Below, piece by piece: positions 17,454 to 26,275 of a stretch of 64,000 nucleotides of DNA. The stretch lies in NCBI RefSeq assembly GCF_016055025.1, contig NZ_JAECVW010000008.1. One strand, 5' to 3'. Position 1 is the stretch's first letter, and each line of letters begins with the position of its first letter. The notes under the pieces are model-generated. The model was not told where the DNA came from and did not search any database. It saw only the letters and a list, made by a program, of their open reading frames with translations. A program made the translations under genes and the position numbers. Source of the DNA: Thermoactinomyces intermedius (lineage in GTDB: Bacteria > Bacillota > Bacilli > Thermoactinomycetales > Thermoactinomycetaceae).

Positions 17454-19427
17454 GTGGGCATCATTCAAGTGCTGGATGATCATTTGACGAACCAAATCGC
17501 CGCGGGAGAAGTGGTGGAAAGGCCGGCATCGGTTGTCAAAGAGTTGGTGGAAAACTCCATCGATGCCGGCGCCACCCGGGTGCAGGTCATGATAGAAGAA
17601 GGCGGGATTTCGTTTATTCAGGTGTCGGATAATGGTTCGGGCATGGACCGGGAAGATGCCGTGTTGGCCTTTTCCCGCCATGCCACCAGCAAAATCAAAC
17701 GGGAACGGGATCTGTATTCCATCCGGACGCTCGGTTTTCGGGGAGAAGCTTTGCCGAGCATCGCTTCAGTTGCCAGAGTGGAAATGGTGACCACGCAGGA
17801 TCCTTCACAGCTGGCGACCAAAGTGAAAATCGCCGGGGGCGACATTGAAGCGGTGGAGGAAACCTCCCGTTCCAAGGGAACCGATGTGATTGTCCGGGAT
17901 TTGTTTTATAACACTCCCGCCCGTTTAAAATATTTGAAAACGGTCAATACCGAAGTCAGCCACGTTGCCGATGTGTTGGGAAGGTTGGCCTTTGCCCATC
18001 CGGAAATTTCGTTCTCCCTGACCCACAACCGGAGGAAGTTGTTTCAGACCGCGGGAGACGGAAATTTGAAGCATGTACTCCTTTCCATTTACGGGAAACA
18101 GGTGGCCGGTCAGGCAGTTTCGATCGAAGGAAGCGATATGGACTTCCGGGTTTACGGATGGATCACCAAACCGGAAATTACCCGTTCCAACCGGTCTTAT
18201 TTGACCATCATCTTAAACGGGCGCTATGTGCGTTCCCTGCCGATCACCCAAGCCATTTTGCGTGCTTTCGGCACCTTGTTGCCGACGGGAAGGTTCCCGG
18301 TCGGGGTTTTGCATTTGGAGATGGATGCGCAGCTGTTGGATGTCAATGTCCACCCTTCCAAGTTGGAAGCAAGACTCAGCAAGGAAAAAGAATGTTGCCG
18401 GCTGGTTGAAGAAACGGTGCGGCAAGCCTTGCAAAAAGAGCGGTTGGTTGCGACGCCCAAAGCGGAATCAGCGGTGAAAAAACCGGAGTATAAGCAGGAA
18501 ACGTTGCGGTGGAACCAAGGGAAAAGACCTGCCGTGAATCCCTATCCGTCCGACCGGCCCGATTCGTCATGGCAACTGCGTGAAAGCCCGGTTGCGCCGG
18601 TCAAGAAAGAAGAGCCGGCCAAGAAAGAGGAAGCGAAGGAAACAAATCCGGCGCCGGTCTTTCCGGATCCCTCCCCGTCCCAAAGCGAACCGGAACCCAA
18701 AGAGTCGGGATATCAATCCTCCTTGAGTGCGTGGTCGGAGCAGAATCCGACCCGGGAAGAAGCAAAGGAAAAGACACCCATTCCCGCTCCGGCGGTTTTG
18801 GAAGAAGAAACGGAGGCGGAGGAGGCGGAAGCAAACGGGGAAGATCGGTTGCCGCCCATGACCCCGTTGGCGCAGGTCCACGGCACTTATATCGTGGCGC
18901 AATCGGAAGACGGATTTTTTTTGCTGGATCAACACGCGGCACATGAGCGCATTTATTACGAGATTTATTCCAAAAAGCTGGGGGAAGCAAATCATCACCA
19001 GTATTCCCTTTTGATTCCCATGACGATCGAGTGCACGCCGGCCGAAGCCGAAATATTAAACATGCATCTGGATTATCTGAATCAGTGGGGCCTGGAAATG
19101 GAGCCTTTTGGCGGAACCACGTTTGTGATCCGCGCTTATCCCGCGTGGTTTCCGAAAGAGGATCCCCAACAATTGATTCATGAGATCATTGATTGGCTGA
19201 AAGAACACGGGAAAGTGGAGACTGCTCAACTGAGGGATGCCACCGCCAAAATGATGTCATGCAAAGCGGCGATCAAAGCCAACCGCTATTTGCGCAAAGA
19301 AGAGATGGAAGAACTGTTGAACCAGTTGAGCCGCTGTGAAAATCCGTTTACTTGTCCGCACGGACGGCCCATTTTTGTTCATTTTTCAACTTATGAATTG
19401 GAAAAAATGTTTAAAAGGGTGATGTAA
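17454..19427 (+). CDS. mutL: DNA mismatch repair protein MutL (endonuclease type)
   Basis: 657 residues. The N-terminal GHKL ATPase has IAAGEVVERPASVVKELVENSIDAGA, DNGSGM and GFRGEALPSI. A Pro/Glu-rich linker spans about residues 345-465. The C-terminal dimerisation/nuclease domain has DQHAAHERIYYE (DQHA(x)2E(x)4E), SCKAAIKAN and CPHGRPIF, so this is the nicking type of MutL found in bacteria without MutH. GTG 17454 follows AAGGAGGGG. It is 29 bases after mutS and probably co-transcribed. Linker and motif lengths are normal and no frameshift was seen. Confidence 0.96.
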   Translation: MGIIQVLDDHLTNQIAAGEVVERPASVVKELVENSIDAGATRVQVMIEEGGISFIQVSDNGSGMDREDAVLAFSRHATSKIKRERDLYSIRTLGFRGEALPSIASVARVEMVTTQDPSQLATKVKIAGGDIEAVEETSRSKGTDVIVRDLFYNTPARLKYLKTVNTEVSHVADVLGRLAFAHPEISFSLTHNRRKLFQTAGDGNLKHVLLSIYGKQVAGQAVSIEGSDMDFRVYGWITKPEITRSNRSYLTIILNGRYVRSLPITQAILRAFGTLLPTGRFPVGVLHLEMDAQLLDVNVHPSKLEARLSKEKECCRLVEETVRQALQKERLVATPKAESAVKKPEYKQETLRWNQGKRPAVNPYPSDRPDSSWQLRESPVAPVKKEEPAKKEEAKETNPAPVFPDPSPSQSEPEPKESGYQSSLSAWSEQNPTREEAKEKTPIPAPAVLEEETEAEEAEANGEDRLPPMTPLAQVHGTYIVAQSEDGFFLLDQHAAHERIYYEIYSKKLGEANHHQYSLLIPMTIECTPAEAEILNMHLDYLNQWGLEMEPFGGTTFVIRAYPAWFPKEDPQQLIHEIIDWLKEHGKVETAQLRDATAKMMSCKAAIKANRYLRKEEMEELLNQLSRCENPFTCPHGRPIFVHFSTYELEKMFKRVM

Positions 19428-19429
19428 TA

Positions 19430-20212
19430 TTGTTTGTCACAACATCTTTTCACCCGGGAGACCAGGAAACAAACGAAGCAAAAGAATTGGCCCGTGAGTG
19501 GAAGGTGCCGTTCGTCCGGCGCGGTCGCCGGTCTCTTCAAGCGCTTTTCGAGCAGACGGCATCAGGTCAGGCGGTCATTGTCAGCAAAGATGGATGGCGC
19601 TATGAAGACAAAAAAGGCCACGCCTTCTTTTTTCATCCCAACATGTCCGCCCTTCGCATCAAACATTTGGCTGCCGGGCAGCCGGACAGCATGGTGACGG
19701 CGGCGGGACTGAAAGAAGGGGATCATGTCCTGGATTGTACCTTGGGGATGGGGGCGGATTCCATCGTGGCCAGTTATGTGGTCGGGGAAAAAGGCCGGGT
19801 TGTGGCGTTGGAGAGTGAGCCGGTCATCGCGGCGATCGCCGGGCACGGCCTGCAAACCTACCGGACCGGGCGCAAAGCTTTGAATGAAGCGATGCGGAGG
19901 GTTGAAATCGTTCAGGCCCGTTATCAAACCTATTTGAAACAATTGGAGGATCAATCCTTTGATGTGGTGATGTTTGACCCGATGTTCCGGGAAACGGTGA
20001 AACAGTCGTCAGCCATGCAAATGTTAAAGCCCCTGGCCAACCCGGAACCTTTGGACCCGGAGTCGGTGCAAGAAGCCGTGCGGGTGGCCAGGAGGGCTGT
20101 TTTGTTGAAAGAACGGCCGAAAAGCGGGGAGTTTGAACGCCTGGGCTTTACGATTGTAAAAGCCTCATCCAATTATGCTTGGGGTGTGATCCGGAAAGGA
20201 GGGCACCGGTGA
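19430..20212 (+). CDS. Class I SAM-dependent methyltransferase, RsmJ-like
   Basis: 260-residue Rossmann-fold methyltransferase. The SAM-binding motif is LDCTLGMGADSIVASYV (near residue 102) with ALESEP as the acidic second strand. FDPMFRETVKQSSAMQMLKPL and the following VRVARRAVLLKERP resemble the DPMF/RRVVVKRP segment of RsmJ (16S rRNA m2G1516 methyltransferase, DUF548). The substrate is therefore probably RNA but unproven. TTG 19430 begins three bases after the mutL stop and AAGGG lies upstream. The 3' end overlaps miaA by four bases, so it sits in a mutS-mutL-X-miaA-hfq run. Confidence 0.75.
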   Translation: MFVTTSFHPGDQETNEAKELAREWKVPFVRRGRRSLQALFEQTASGQAVIVSKDGWRYEDKKGHAFFFHPNMSALRIKHLAAGQPDSMVTAAGLKEGDHVLDCTLGMGADSIVASYVVGEKGRVVALESEPVIAAIAGHGLQTYRTGRKALNEAMRRVEIVQARYQTYLKQLEDQSFDVVMFDPMFRETVKQSSAMQMLKPLANPEPLDPESVQEAVRVARRAVLLKERPKSGEFERLGFTIVKASSNYAWGVIRKGGHR

Positions 20213-21138
20213 AAGAAAAGCTTGTTGTCATTGTCGGACCGACGGCGGTCGGAAAAACCGGTTTGAGCGTCCGGCTGGCCAAACGGTTTCATGGCGAAGT
20301 TATTTCCGGAGATTCCATGCAGGTTTACCGGGGAATGGACATCGGGACGGCCAAAATCATGCCGGAGGAGATGGAGGGGGTTCCTCATCATCTCATTGAC
20401 ATTCTTCCTCCGGATCGAAATTTCTCGGTTCAGGAATATCAACAGCTGGCCCGGGAAATAATCACCGGGATCAACCGGCGCGGGCATCTGCCCATCCTGG
20501 TGGGTGGGACCGGTTTGTACATCGAAGCGGTGGTCCATGATTACCTGATGCCCCATGTCAAAGAGGACCCCATGCTTCGCGAAGAACTGCATGCGTTTGC
20601 CCGGCGGGAAGGCAATGAAGCGTTGCACCGGCGGTTGGAAGAAGTGGACCCGGTCCAGGCCAAAAAATTGCATCCCAATGATCTCCGACGTATGATTCGG
20701 GCTTTGGAAGTTTATCATGTTACTGGAAAGCCATTTTCCGAGCTGAAAGGAAAAGGAACCTCCCCTTACGACGTGCTGTGGATCGGTCTCACCATGCCGC
20801 GGGAACAATTGTACGAGCGGATTAACCGGCGGGTGGACGAGATGATCCAAAAAGGCCTGGTGGAGGAAGTGAAAAAACTGTGGGAGCAAGGATACGGGCT
20901 TCATTTGACTTCCATGCAGGCAATCGGGTATAAAGAGATTGTAAGTTATTTGAAAAACGAAATCACGTTGGACGAAGCGATTCATCTCATCAAGCGAGGA
21001 TCGCGGAAATACGCGAAACGACAGCTCTCCTGGTTTCGGCGTTTAAAAGAAATCCATTGGTTTGACGTGACAAATTCCCAATCTTTTCGAGAAATTGAAG
21101 AACTGGTGGCAGGAAAGTTTCCTTTGGCCAGAGAATAG
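20209..21138 (+). CDS. miaA: tRNA dimethylallyltransferase
   Basis: 309-residue enzyme transferring a dimethylallyl group to A37 of tRNAs, the step before MiaB. The P-loop GPTAVGKTGLSVRLAKR opens the protein, followed by ISGDSMQVYRGMDIGTAK, HHLIDILPP, VGGTGLYIEAV and DLRRMIRALEVYHVTGKPFSE. GTG 20209 follows AAAGGAGGG and overlaps the preceding methyltransferase stop (GTGA). hfq follows 42 bases later, the usual bacterial miaA-hfq pairing. Confidence 0.95.
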   Translation: MKEKLVVIVGPTAVGKTGLSVRLAKRFHGEVISGDSMQVYRGMDIGTAKIMPEEMEGVPHHLIDILPPDRNFSVQEYQQLAREIITGINRRGHLPILVGGTGLYIEAVVHDYLMPHVKEDPMLREELHAFARREGNEALHRRLEEVDPVQAKKLHPNDLRRMIRALEVYHVTGKPFSELKGKGTSPYDVLWIGLTMPREQLYERINRRVDEMIQKGLVEEVKKLWEQGYGLHLTSMQAIGYKEIVSYLKNEITLDEAIHLIKRGSRKYAKRQLSWFRRLKEIHWFDVTNSQSFREIEELVAGKFPLARE

Positions 21139-21180
21139 AGTACAATAACGTTAAATGTAAATACATAGGAGGTACGGGTT

Positions 21181-21423
21181 TTGAAACAAACAATCAATAT
21201 TCAAGATACATTCCTCAACCAAATCCGTAAAGAATCAGTACCAGTTACCATTTATTTGGTGAACGGGTTTCAATTGCGCGGTGTGATCCGCGGCTTTGAC
21301 AACTTCACCATTGTGATTGACAGTGACGGCAAGCAACAAATGGTATATAAGCATGCGATCTCCACGTTCACCCCTGCACGTCCCGTTTCTTTGATGCCCG
21401 CCAGTGAAGAAAGAGAAAGCTGA
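21181..21423 (+). CDS. hfq: RNA chaperone Hfq
   Basis: 80-residue Sm-like hexameric RNA-binding protein. The Sm1 motif region (VPVTIYLVNGFQLRGVIRGFDNF) and Sm2 motif (QMVYKHAISTF, the YKHAI signature of Hfq) are intact. TTG 21181 is the start, with AGGAGG about ten bases upstream. The C-terminal tail is short, as in Gram-positive Hfq proteins. A terminator ends the transcript. Confidence 0.96.
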   Translation: MKQTINIQDTFLNQIRKESVPVTIYLVNGFQLRGVIRGFDNFTIVIDSDGKQQMVYKHAISTFTPARPVSLMPASEERES

Positions 21424-21447
21424 GTTGTTCGTTTCACTTGTTTTGCT

Positions 21448-21477
21448 GCTGACCGGACCGGCCGGCAGCTTTTTTTA
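21448..21477 (+). terminator. Terminator after hfq
   Basis: GCTGACCGG (21448-21456) pairs with CCGGCAGC (21462-21469) with a bulged A, followed by a T-run. Confidence 0.85.
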
Positions 21478-21621
21478 TTGCCACGGTTTTTGATATCGGC
21501 TGTCAAGGGGGCCGGGCGGTACCTGCCATCAATCCCGATGCCGTGTTTTCCACGATTTTTCACCAAAAAATGGGCGGATGCGTATACTGGGATCAGCGAT
21601 TAAGGACGAAGAGGTGAAACA

Positions 21622-22614
21622 ATGAGCAGAAGGGTGATGACAGTAAACGCCAAGCATCAGATTCATGTGGTTTTTGACCATCCGGAAAGAAAACACACGC
21701 TTTTGTCGCGGACGGAGCCGTTGAAGCCGGCTTGTCCGGCCGGTGAACCGGGGCCTTTGCAGGAGTGCTTTGACCAATTGGACCGGCTGGTGGGGCTGAA
21801 TAAAATCAAGGAGTTTATCAAAGAGATTTATGCATGGCTGGAGATCGGAAAACAGAGGAGAGCGGCCGGTTTAAGCGCCGAACAACAAGTGTTGCACATG
21901 ATTTTTTCCGGGAGTCCGGGAACGGGAAAAACCACGGTTGCACGGATTTTGAGCCGGTTATTAAAAGAAATGGGCGTGCTGTCCAAAGGGCATTTGATCG
22001 AAGTGGAACGGGCGGATTTGGTGGGAGAGTATATCGGCCATACGGCGCAAAAAACAAGAGAACATGTGCGAAGGGCGTTGGGCGGTGTTTTGTTTATTGA
22101 CGAAGCTTATTCGCTCGCCCGGGGAGGGGAAAAAGATTTCGGCAAAGAAGCTGTTGATACGATGGTCAAATCGATGGAAGACTATAAAAATGATTTCATT
22201 TTGATTTTGGCGGGGTATCCCAATGAAATGGACGCATTTTTGCGTTTGAATCCCGGTCTTCCTTCCCGCTTTCCGATTCATTTGCATTTTCCGGATTTCA
22301 AATTGGATGAATTGATGAAGATTGCCGAGCAGATGCTGCAAGAGCGGGAGTATTTCTTATCCCGGCCGGCCAAAGATAAATTGCGAAACCACTTGCAACA
22401 ACAGCTTCACCTCGCCAAGGACGGTTTTGGAAATGCCCGGTACGTCCGCAATTTGATTGAAAAATCGATCCGGAATCAAGCGGTGCGCCTGATGAAAAAA
22501 ACGCATGTGACCAGAGAGGAATTGATGACGTTAAGAAGTGAGGATTTGCGGTTTGACGATCTGAAAAACAGTTCATGGTATAATGAAAAAATGCCTCATC
22601 AGTATCTGGTGTAA
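21622..22614 (+). CDS. spoVK: Stage V sporulation protein K, AAA ATPase
   Basis: 330-residue single-domain AAA+ ATPase of the SpoVK/CbbX family, needed for spore maturation in B. subtilis. Walker A is FSGSPGTGKTTVARIL (about residue 95), the pore-loop region is ERADLVGEYIGHTAQKT, Walker B is GVLFIDEAYSL, and sensor residues follow in AGYPNEMDAFLRLNPGLPSRFP. The N-terminal 50 residues are a variable extension. The following order hflX-ynbB-glnR-glnA matches B. subtilis, supporting the symbol. GAAGAGG precedes the ATG. Confidence 0.93.
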   Translation: MSRRVMTVNAKHQIHVVFDHPERKHTLLSRTEPLKPACPAGEPGPLQECFDQLDRLVGLNKIKEFIKEIYAWLEIGKQRRAAGLSAEQQVLHMIFSGSPGTGKTTVARILSRLLKEMGVLSKGHLIEVERADLVGEYIGHTAQKTREHVRRALGGVLFIDEAYSLARGGEKDFGKEAVDTMVKSMEDYKNDFILILAGYPNEMDAFLRLNPGLPSRFPIHLHFPDFKLDELMKIAEQMLQEREYFLSRPAKDKLRNHLQQQLHLAKDGFGNARYVRNLIEKSIRNQAVRLMKKTHVTREELMTLRSEDLRFDDLKNSSWYNEKMPHQYLV

Positions 22615-22625
22615 GAAAGGGTTGA

Positions 22626-23894
22626 GTGCGTATTCAGGAGTTGGAAGGAAAAGAGAAAGCGATTTTGGTGGGGTGCGGCACGAAAAAACAGGAATGGTCC
22701 TTGCGCTCCACTTTGGAAGAGTTAAAGAGTCTGGCGGAAACGGCGCAAGCGGTTCCGGTCAGCCAGGTGCTTCAATTCAGGGACCGGATTGACCCGGCTT
22801 GGTATATCGGGCGGGGAAAAGCAGAAGAAATCGCCCGCATGGCGGAAGAAAACGAGGCAGACCTGGTGATTTTTGACCAAGAGCTTTCCCCTGCGCAGCT
22901 TCGAAACCTGGAAGAGTTGATCCCTTGCAAAGTGATCGACCGCACGCAATTGATTTTGGATATTTTTGCGCAACGGGCCCGGACCAAAGAAGGAAAAATT
23001 CAGGTGGAACTGGCCCAGTTGAAATATTTGCTGCCCCGCCTGGCCGGAAAAGGGAAAGCGATGTCCCGTCTGGGCGGCGGCATCGGAACCCGCGGCCCCG
23101 GGGAAAAGAAACTGGAAACGGATCGCCGCCACATCCGCCGCCAAATCAGCGTTCTGACCAAACAGCTTGCGGAAATTAAAAAACACCGCAAGTTGCATCA
23201 GGAACGCCGGAAAAAGAACGGCATCCCGCAGGTGGCCTTGGTGGGATACACCAATGCCGGAAAATCGACTTTGTTAAATCAACTGACAGGTGCGGGCGTG
23301 CTGTCCGAAAACCGGTTGTTTGCCACATTGGATCCGACATCCCGCCAGCTGGTGCTTCCCTCCGGCAAGGAAGTGATCCTGACGGATACCGTCGGGTTTA
23401 TCCGGCAACTGCCGCACCATTTGATCGCCGCTTTCCGCTCGACGTTGGAACAGGTGAAGGAAGCGGATTTGTTGTTGCATGTGGTGGATGCTTCCCACCC
23501 GGAAGCAATGGAGCAGGTGGAGGCCGTGGAGCAGGTCTTGACTGATCTGAATGCCGCGGACATCCCGGTTTTAATGGTCTGGAACAAAGCGGACCGGCTG
23601 GAGCGGAGAGTGCCTGAAGGCTGGGATCCGGATCATCTCTTGATCTCTGCTTTCAACGAACAGGATCTGAACCGGTTGAAGGCACGTGTGGAGCAGGCGT
23701 TGCAACAAGAGATGATCATCGGTCAGGCGGAAATCCCGGTCATGCGGGGAGACTGGATTTCGCTGTTGCATCATAAAGCGGAAATGATAGAATCGAATAC
23801 GGACGATTTGATGATGGTTATAAAGTTTCGCCTTTCTCCCGCTGATTTTGATCAGTTGCCCGGGGAGTTGAAAAGCCGGATTCAAATCCAATAA
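22626..23894 (+). CDS. hflX: Ribosome-associated GTPase HflX
   Basis: 422-residue HflX-type GTPase that splits or rescues stalled ribosomes after stress. The N-terminal HflX domain carries IGRGKAEEI and the glycine-rich SRLGGGIGTRGPGEKKLETDRR linker region (positions about 135-160). The G domain has GYTNAGKSTLLNQL (G1), DTVGFIRQLPH (G3) and NKAD (G4). GTG 22626 starts 12 bases after spoVK with GAAAGGG upstream, so the two are likely co-transcribed. It corresponds to ynbA of B. subtilis. Confidence 0.95.
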   Translation: MRIQELEGKEKAILVGCGTKKQEWSLRSTLEELKSLAETAQAVPVSQVLQFRDRIDPAWYIGRGKAEEIARMAEENEADLVIFDQELSPAQLRNLEELIPCKVIDRTQLILDIFAQRARTKEGKIQVELAQLKYLLPRLAGKGKAMSRLGGGIGTRGPGEKKLETDRRHIRRQISVLTKQLAEIKKHRKLHQERRKKNGIPQVALVGYTNAGKSTLLNQLTGAGVLSENRLFATLDPTSRQLVLPSGKEVILTDTVGFIRQLPHHLIAAFRSTLEQVKEADLLLHVVDASHPEAMEQVEAVEQVLTDLNAADIPVLMVWNKADRLERRVPEGWDPDHLLISAFNEQDLNRLKARVEQALQQEMIIGQAEIPVMRGDWISLLHHKAEMIESNTDDLMMVIKFRLSPADFDQLPGELKSRIQIQ

Positions 23895-23907
23895 ACGAGT
23901 AACAGGA

Positions 23908-25197
23908 ATGATGACTGTGTTTGAAACATTGAAACATGGAGCATGGATTGAAAAAAAAGTCCAAACTGCAGAGGAAAAAATTGAACCGGTGCTTAAAAAG
24001 ATCGGTCAAAATGCCGATTTTATGCAGTGGAAGGTGCTGGAAGCCTTCCGGGAAATGAAAGTGAGTGAAATTCACCTTCATTCTTCAACCGGTTACGGGT
24101 ATGATGATCTGGGCAGAGAAACGTTCGAAGCGGTATTTGCGCGGGTCTTCGGTGCAGAAAAAGCTTTGGTCCGTCCGAACATCATTTCCGGCACCCATGC
24201 CATTGCCGCTTGTTTGTACGGGGTGTTGCGTCCGGGGGACGAGCTGATCTATTTGACGGGCCGTCCTTATGACACGCTGCATCAAGTGATCGGTTCATAT
24301 CAAGACGGTTCCGGTTCACTCAGGGATTACGGCATTGAATATCGGGAGATCCCGCTGGCAGAAGGACAACGGATTGATTGGGACACCTTTCGTGAAGCGG
24401 TCAGCCCGAAAACCAAGATGGTTGCCATCCAGCGATCCCGGGGTTATGCCGACCGTCCGTCTTTTTCCATCCGGGAGATTGAAACGATGATCCGGAAAAT
24501 CCGGGAAATCTGCCCGCAGGCGGTTGTTTTTGTGGACAATTGTTACGGTGAGTTTGTTGAGTCCAAAGAACCGACTGCAGTGGGAGCGGATCTGATCGCC
24601 GGGTCTTTGATCAAAAATCCGGGCGGAGGGATAGCGAAGTCCGGGGGATACATCGCCGGAGCGGAAAAGTGGGTGGAACGAGCCGGATCCCGGCTGGTGG
24701 CACCCGGCATCGGAACCGAAGGGGGAGCCACCCACGGCTATATGCACGATTATTATCAAGGATTGTTTTTGGCTCCGCACGTGGTTGCCGAAGCATTGAA
24801 AGGAGCCGTTTTTGCCGCGGCATTTTTGGAGGAAGCCGGTTTTCAAACCACGCCGGGATGGGAAGAGCCGCGCACGGATATCATTCAGCAAGTGTATCTG
24901 GGAACGCCGGAGTTACTGGTGGCTTTTTGCCAGGGGATTCAATCGGCATCGCCCGTTGATGCGCATATTTTGCCGGTGCCTTCGCCAATGCCCGGCTATG
25001 AGGACGAAGTGGTCATGGCGGCCGGAACGTTTGTGCAAGGTGCCAGCATTGAGCTGTCGGCGGATGGGCCCCTCCGTGCACCATACATTGCTTACATGCA
25101 GGGAGGACTCACCTATTCGCATGTGAAGATCGGCATGGCCAAAGCCATGGATTTCATATTGGAAACCGGACAGATAGACGGAACACTGCAGGTGTGA
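23908..25197 (+). CDS. ynbB: YnbB-type PLP-dependent enzyme (methionine gamma-lyase/aluminium-resistance family)
   Basis: 429-residue fold-type I PLP enzyme of the family annotated as methionine gamma-lyase family or aluminium-resistance protein. Characteristic segments are HLHSSTGYGYDDLGRETFEAVFA, ISGTHAIAACLYGVLRPGDEL, VFVDNCYGEFVE (cofactor aspartate) and SLIKNPGGGIAKSGGYIAG, where the lysine should bind PLP. The physiological substrate is not established. It follows hflX at 13 bases as in B. subtilis. ATG 23908 and 23911 are both possible. Confidence 0.9.
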   Translation: MMTVFETLKHGAWIEKKVQTAEEKIEPVLKKIGQNADFMQWKVLEAFREMKVSEIHLHSSTGYGYDDLGRETFEAVFARVFGAEKALVRPNIISGTHAIAACLYGVLRPGDELIYLTGRPYDTLHQVIGSYQDGSGSLRDYGIEYREIPLAEGQRIDWDTFREAVSPKTKMVAIQRSRGYADRPSFSIREIETMIRKIREICPQAVVFVDNCYGEFVESKEPTAVGADLIAGSLIKNPGGGIAKSGGYIAGAEKWVERAGSRLVAPGIGTEGGATHGYMHDYYQGLFLAPHVVAEALKGAVFAAAFLEEAGFQTTPGWEEPRTDIIQQVYLGTPELLVAFCQGIQSASPVDAHILPVPSPMPGYEDEVVMAAGTFVQGASIELSADGPLRAPYIAYMQGGLTYSHVKIGMAKAMDFILETGQIDGTLQV

Positions 25198-25213
25198 AGG
25201 GAGAGCTTGTTAT

Positions 25214-25693
25214 ATGGACATGCTTTGGTGGGCAATTATTATTTTGCTCTTTATTCTTGCTTATGTCGGTCTGGTTGCCCCCGCTTTGCCGGATGCCCCG
25301 CTGATGATTGCAGGGTTTGCGGTTTATCACTTTTTGATCGATTCCGAACCGTTGGGGTTCGGGTTTTGGATTACCACTTTGATCCTCGCCATCTTGCTGA
25401 TTCTGGTTGATTATTTTTCCAGCAGTGTGGCGGTGAAAAAATACGGCGGCAACGCGGCTTCCGTCACCGCCGCGATTGTGGGGGTCGTTCTTTTCCCGTT
25501 TATCATGGGGCCTGTCGGCGTGATTGTCGGACCTTTTTTGTGTGTGTTTGTACTAGAATTGCTGTTTAAAAAATCTTTTTCCAAAGCACTCCAAATCGCC
25601 TATGGAACCTTGGTCGGTTTTTTGGGCGGGATTTTGACAAAGTTGATTGTCATGACCGGATTGATGATCTGGTTTTTGGTGTTGGTGTTTTGA
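25214..25693 (+). CDS. DUF456 membrane protein
   Basis: 159-residue integral membrane protein of the DUF456 family. Hydrophobic segments run at about residues 4-40, 50-70, 85-120 and 130-158, with small Gly/Pro-rich turns (VAPALPDAP, MGPVGVIVGPFLCVF). Function is unknown. It begins 16 bases after ynbB with GGGAGAG upstream and ends before a strong terminator, so it closes the spoVK-hflX-ynbB unit. Confidence 0.85.
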   Translation: MDMLWWAIIILLFILAYVGLVAPALPDAPLMIAGFAVYHFLIDSEPLGFGFWITTLILAILLILVDYFSSSVAVKKYGGNAASVTAAIVGVVLFPFIMGPVGVIVGPFLCVFVLELLFKKSFSKALQIAYGTLVGFLGGILTKLIVMTGLMIWFLVLVF

Positions 25694-25695
25694 TG

Positions 25696-25731
25696 AAAAA
25701 TCGTTCTTCCTCCGGGGAGAACGATTTTTTT
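25696..25731 (+). terminator. Terminator before glnRA
   Basis: AAAAATCGTTCT (25696-25707) pairs perfectly with AGAACGATTTTT (25718-25729), with T-runs on both strands. Confidence 0.92.
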
Positions 25732-25749
25732 ATACCTGCCTGAAAACCA

Positions 25750-25766
25750 TGTAAGAAAAACTGACA
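25750..25766 (+). promoter_or_regulatory. GlnR/TnrA operator upstream of glnRA
   Basis: TGTAA-N7-TGACA is a perfect match to the GlnR/TnrA consensus TGTNA-N7-TNACA. It ends five bases before the -35 element, so GlnR probably represses its own operon, as known in B. subtilis. Confidence 0.85.
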
Positions 25767-25770
25767 TGTA

Positions 25771-25799
25771 TTGACTAAAAAAGCTGACGTGAATAAAAT
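25771..25799 (+). promoter_or_regulatory. Sigma-A promoter of glnRA
   Basis: TTGACT (25771-25776) and TAAAAT (25794-25799) with a 17-base spacer, immediately downstream of the GlnR box. Confidence 0.8.
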
Positions 25800-25843
25800 A
25801 GGATTATGAGGTAACAATCCCGAGAATGAAGGGAGCGTTTCCC

Positions 25844-26248
25844 ATGGATTTTCGTGATGAAAAAAGACGGAACATGCCGCTTTTTTCGATGGGGATCGTG
25901 ACGAAACTGACGGAGCTGAGTCCGAGACAAATCCGTTATTACGAGCAACAAGGATTGATCCGTCCCCAGAGAACCAAAGGGAACCAACGATTGTTTTCTT
26001 TCAATGATGTTGATCGGTTGTTGCAAATCAAGTCTTATCTGGAAAAAGGGGTCAACATCGCGGGAATCCGGGAACTCTTCAGTCAGTCTGAACGGGTTCA
26101 GGAAGCGGAGAAAGAAGCGCGTAAGGCAAGAAAAGAGCTGTCGGAAAAAGAATTGAGACGCCTCTTGAAAAGACAGATCATCGAACCCGGGCGTCCCGGG
26201 CGTTTCCTGCTTAATCACGGGGAGCTGAGCCGTTTTTTCCGACATTGA
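25844..26248 (+). CDS. glnR: MerR-family nitrogen regulator GlnR
   Basis: 134-residue MerR-type repressor of glutamine synthetase genes. The winged helix-turn-helix is FSMGIVTKLTELSPRQIRYYEQQGLIRPQRTKGNQRLFSFNDVDRLLQIK (about residues 14-64, cited only by its extent); the C-terminal helix and tail (GRFLLNHGELSRFFRH) resemble the region through which feedback-inhibited GlnA acts on GlnR. ATG 25844 is used because GAAGGGA lies about nine bases upstream; ATG 25826 overlaps that site. It is the first gene of glnRA. Confidence 0.95.
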   Translation: MDFRDEKRRNMPLFSMGIVTKLTELSPRQIRYYEQQGLIRPQRTKGNQRLFSFNDVDRLLQIKSYLEKGVNIAGIRELFSQSERVQEAEKEARKARKELSEKELRRLLKRQIIEPGRPGRFLLNHGELSRFFRH

Positions 26249-26275
26249 ACAATTTCTCAGAAGGGAGAATAAACT

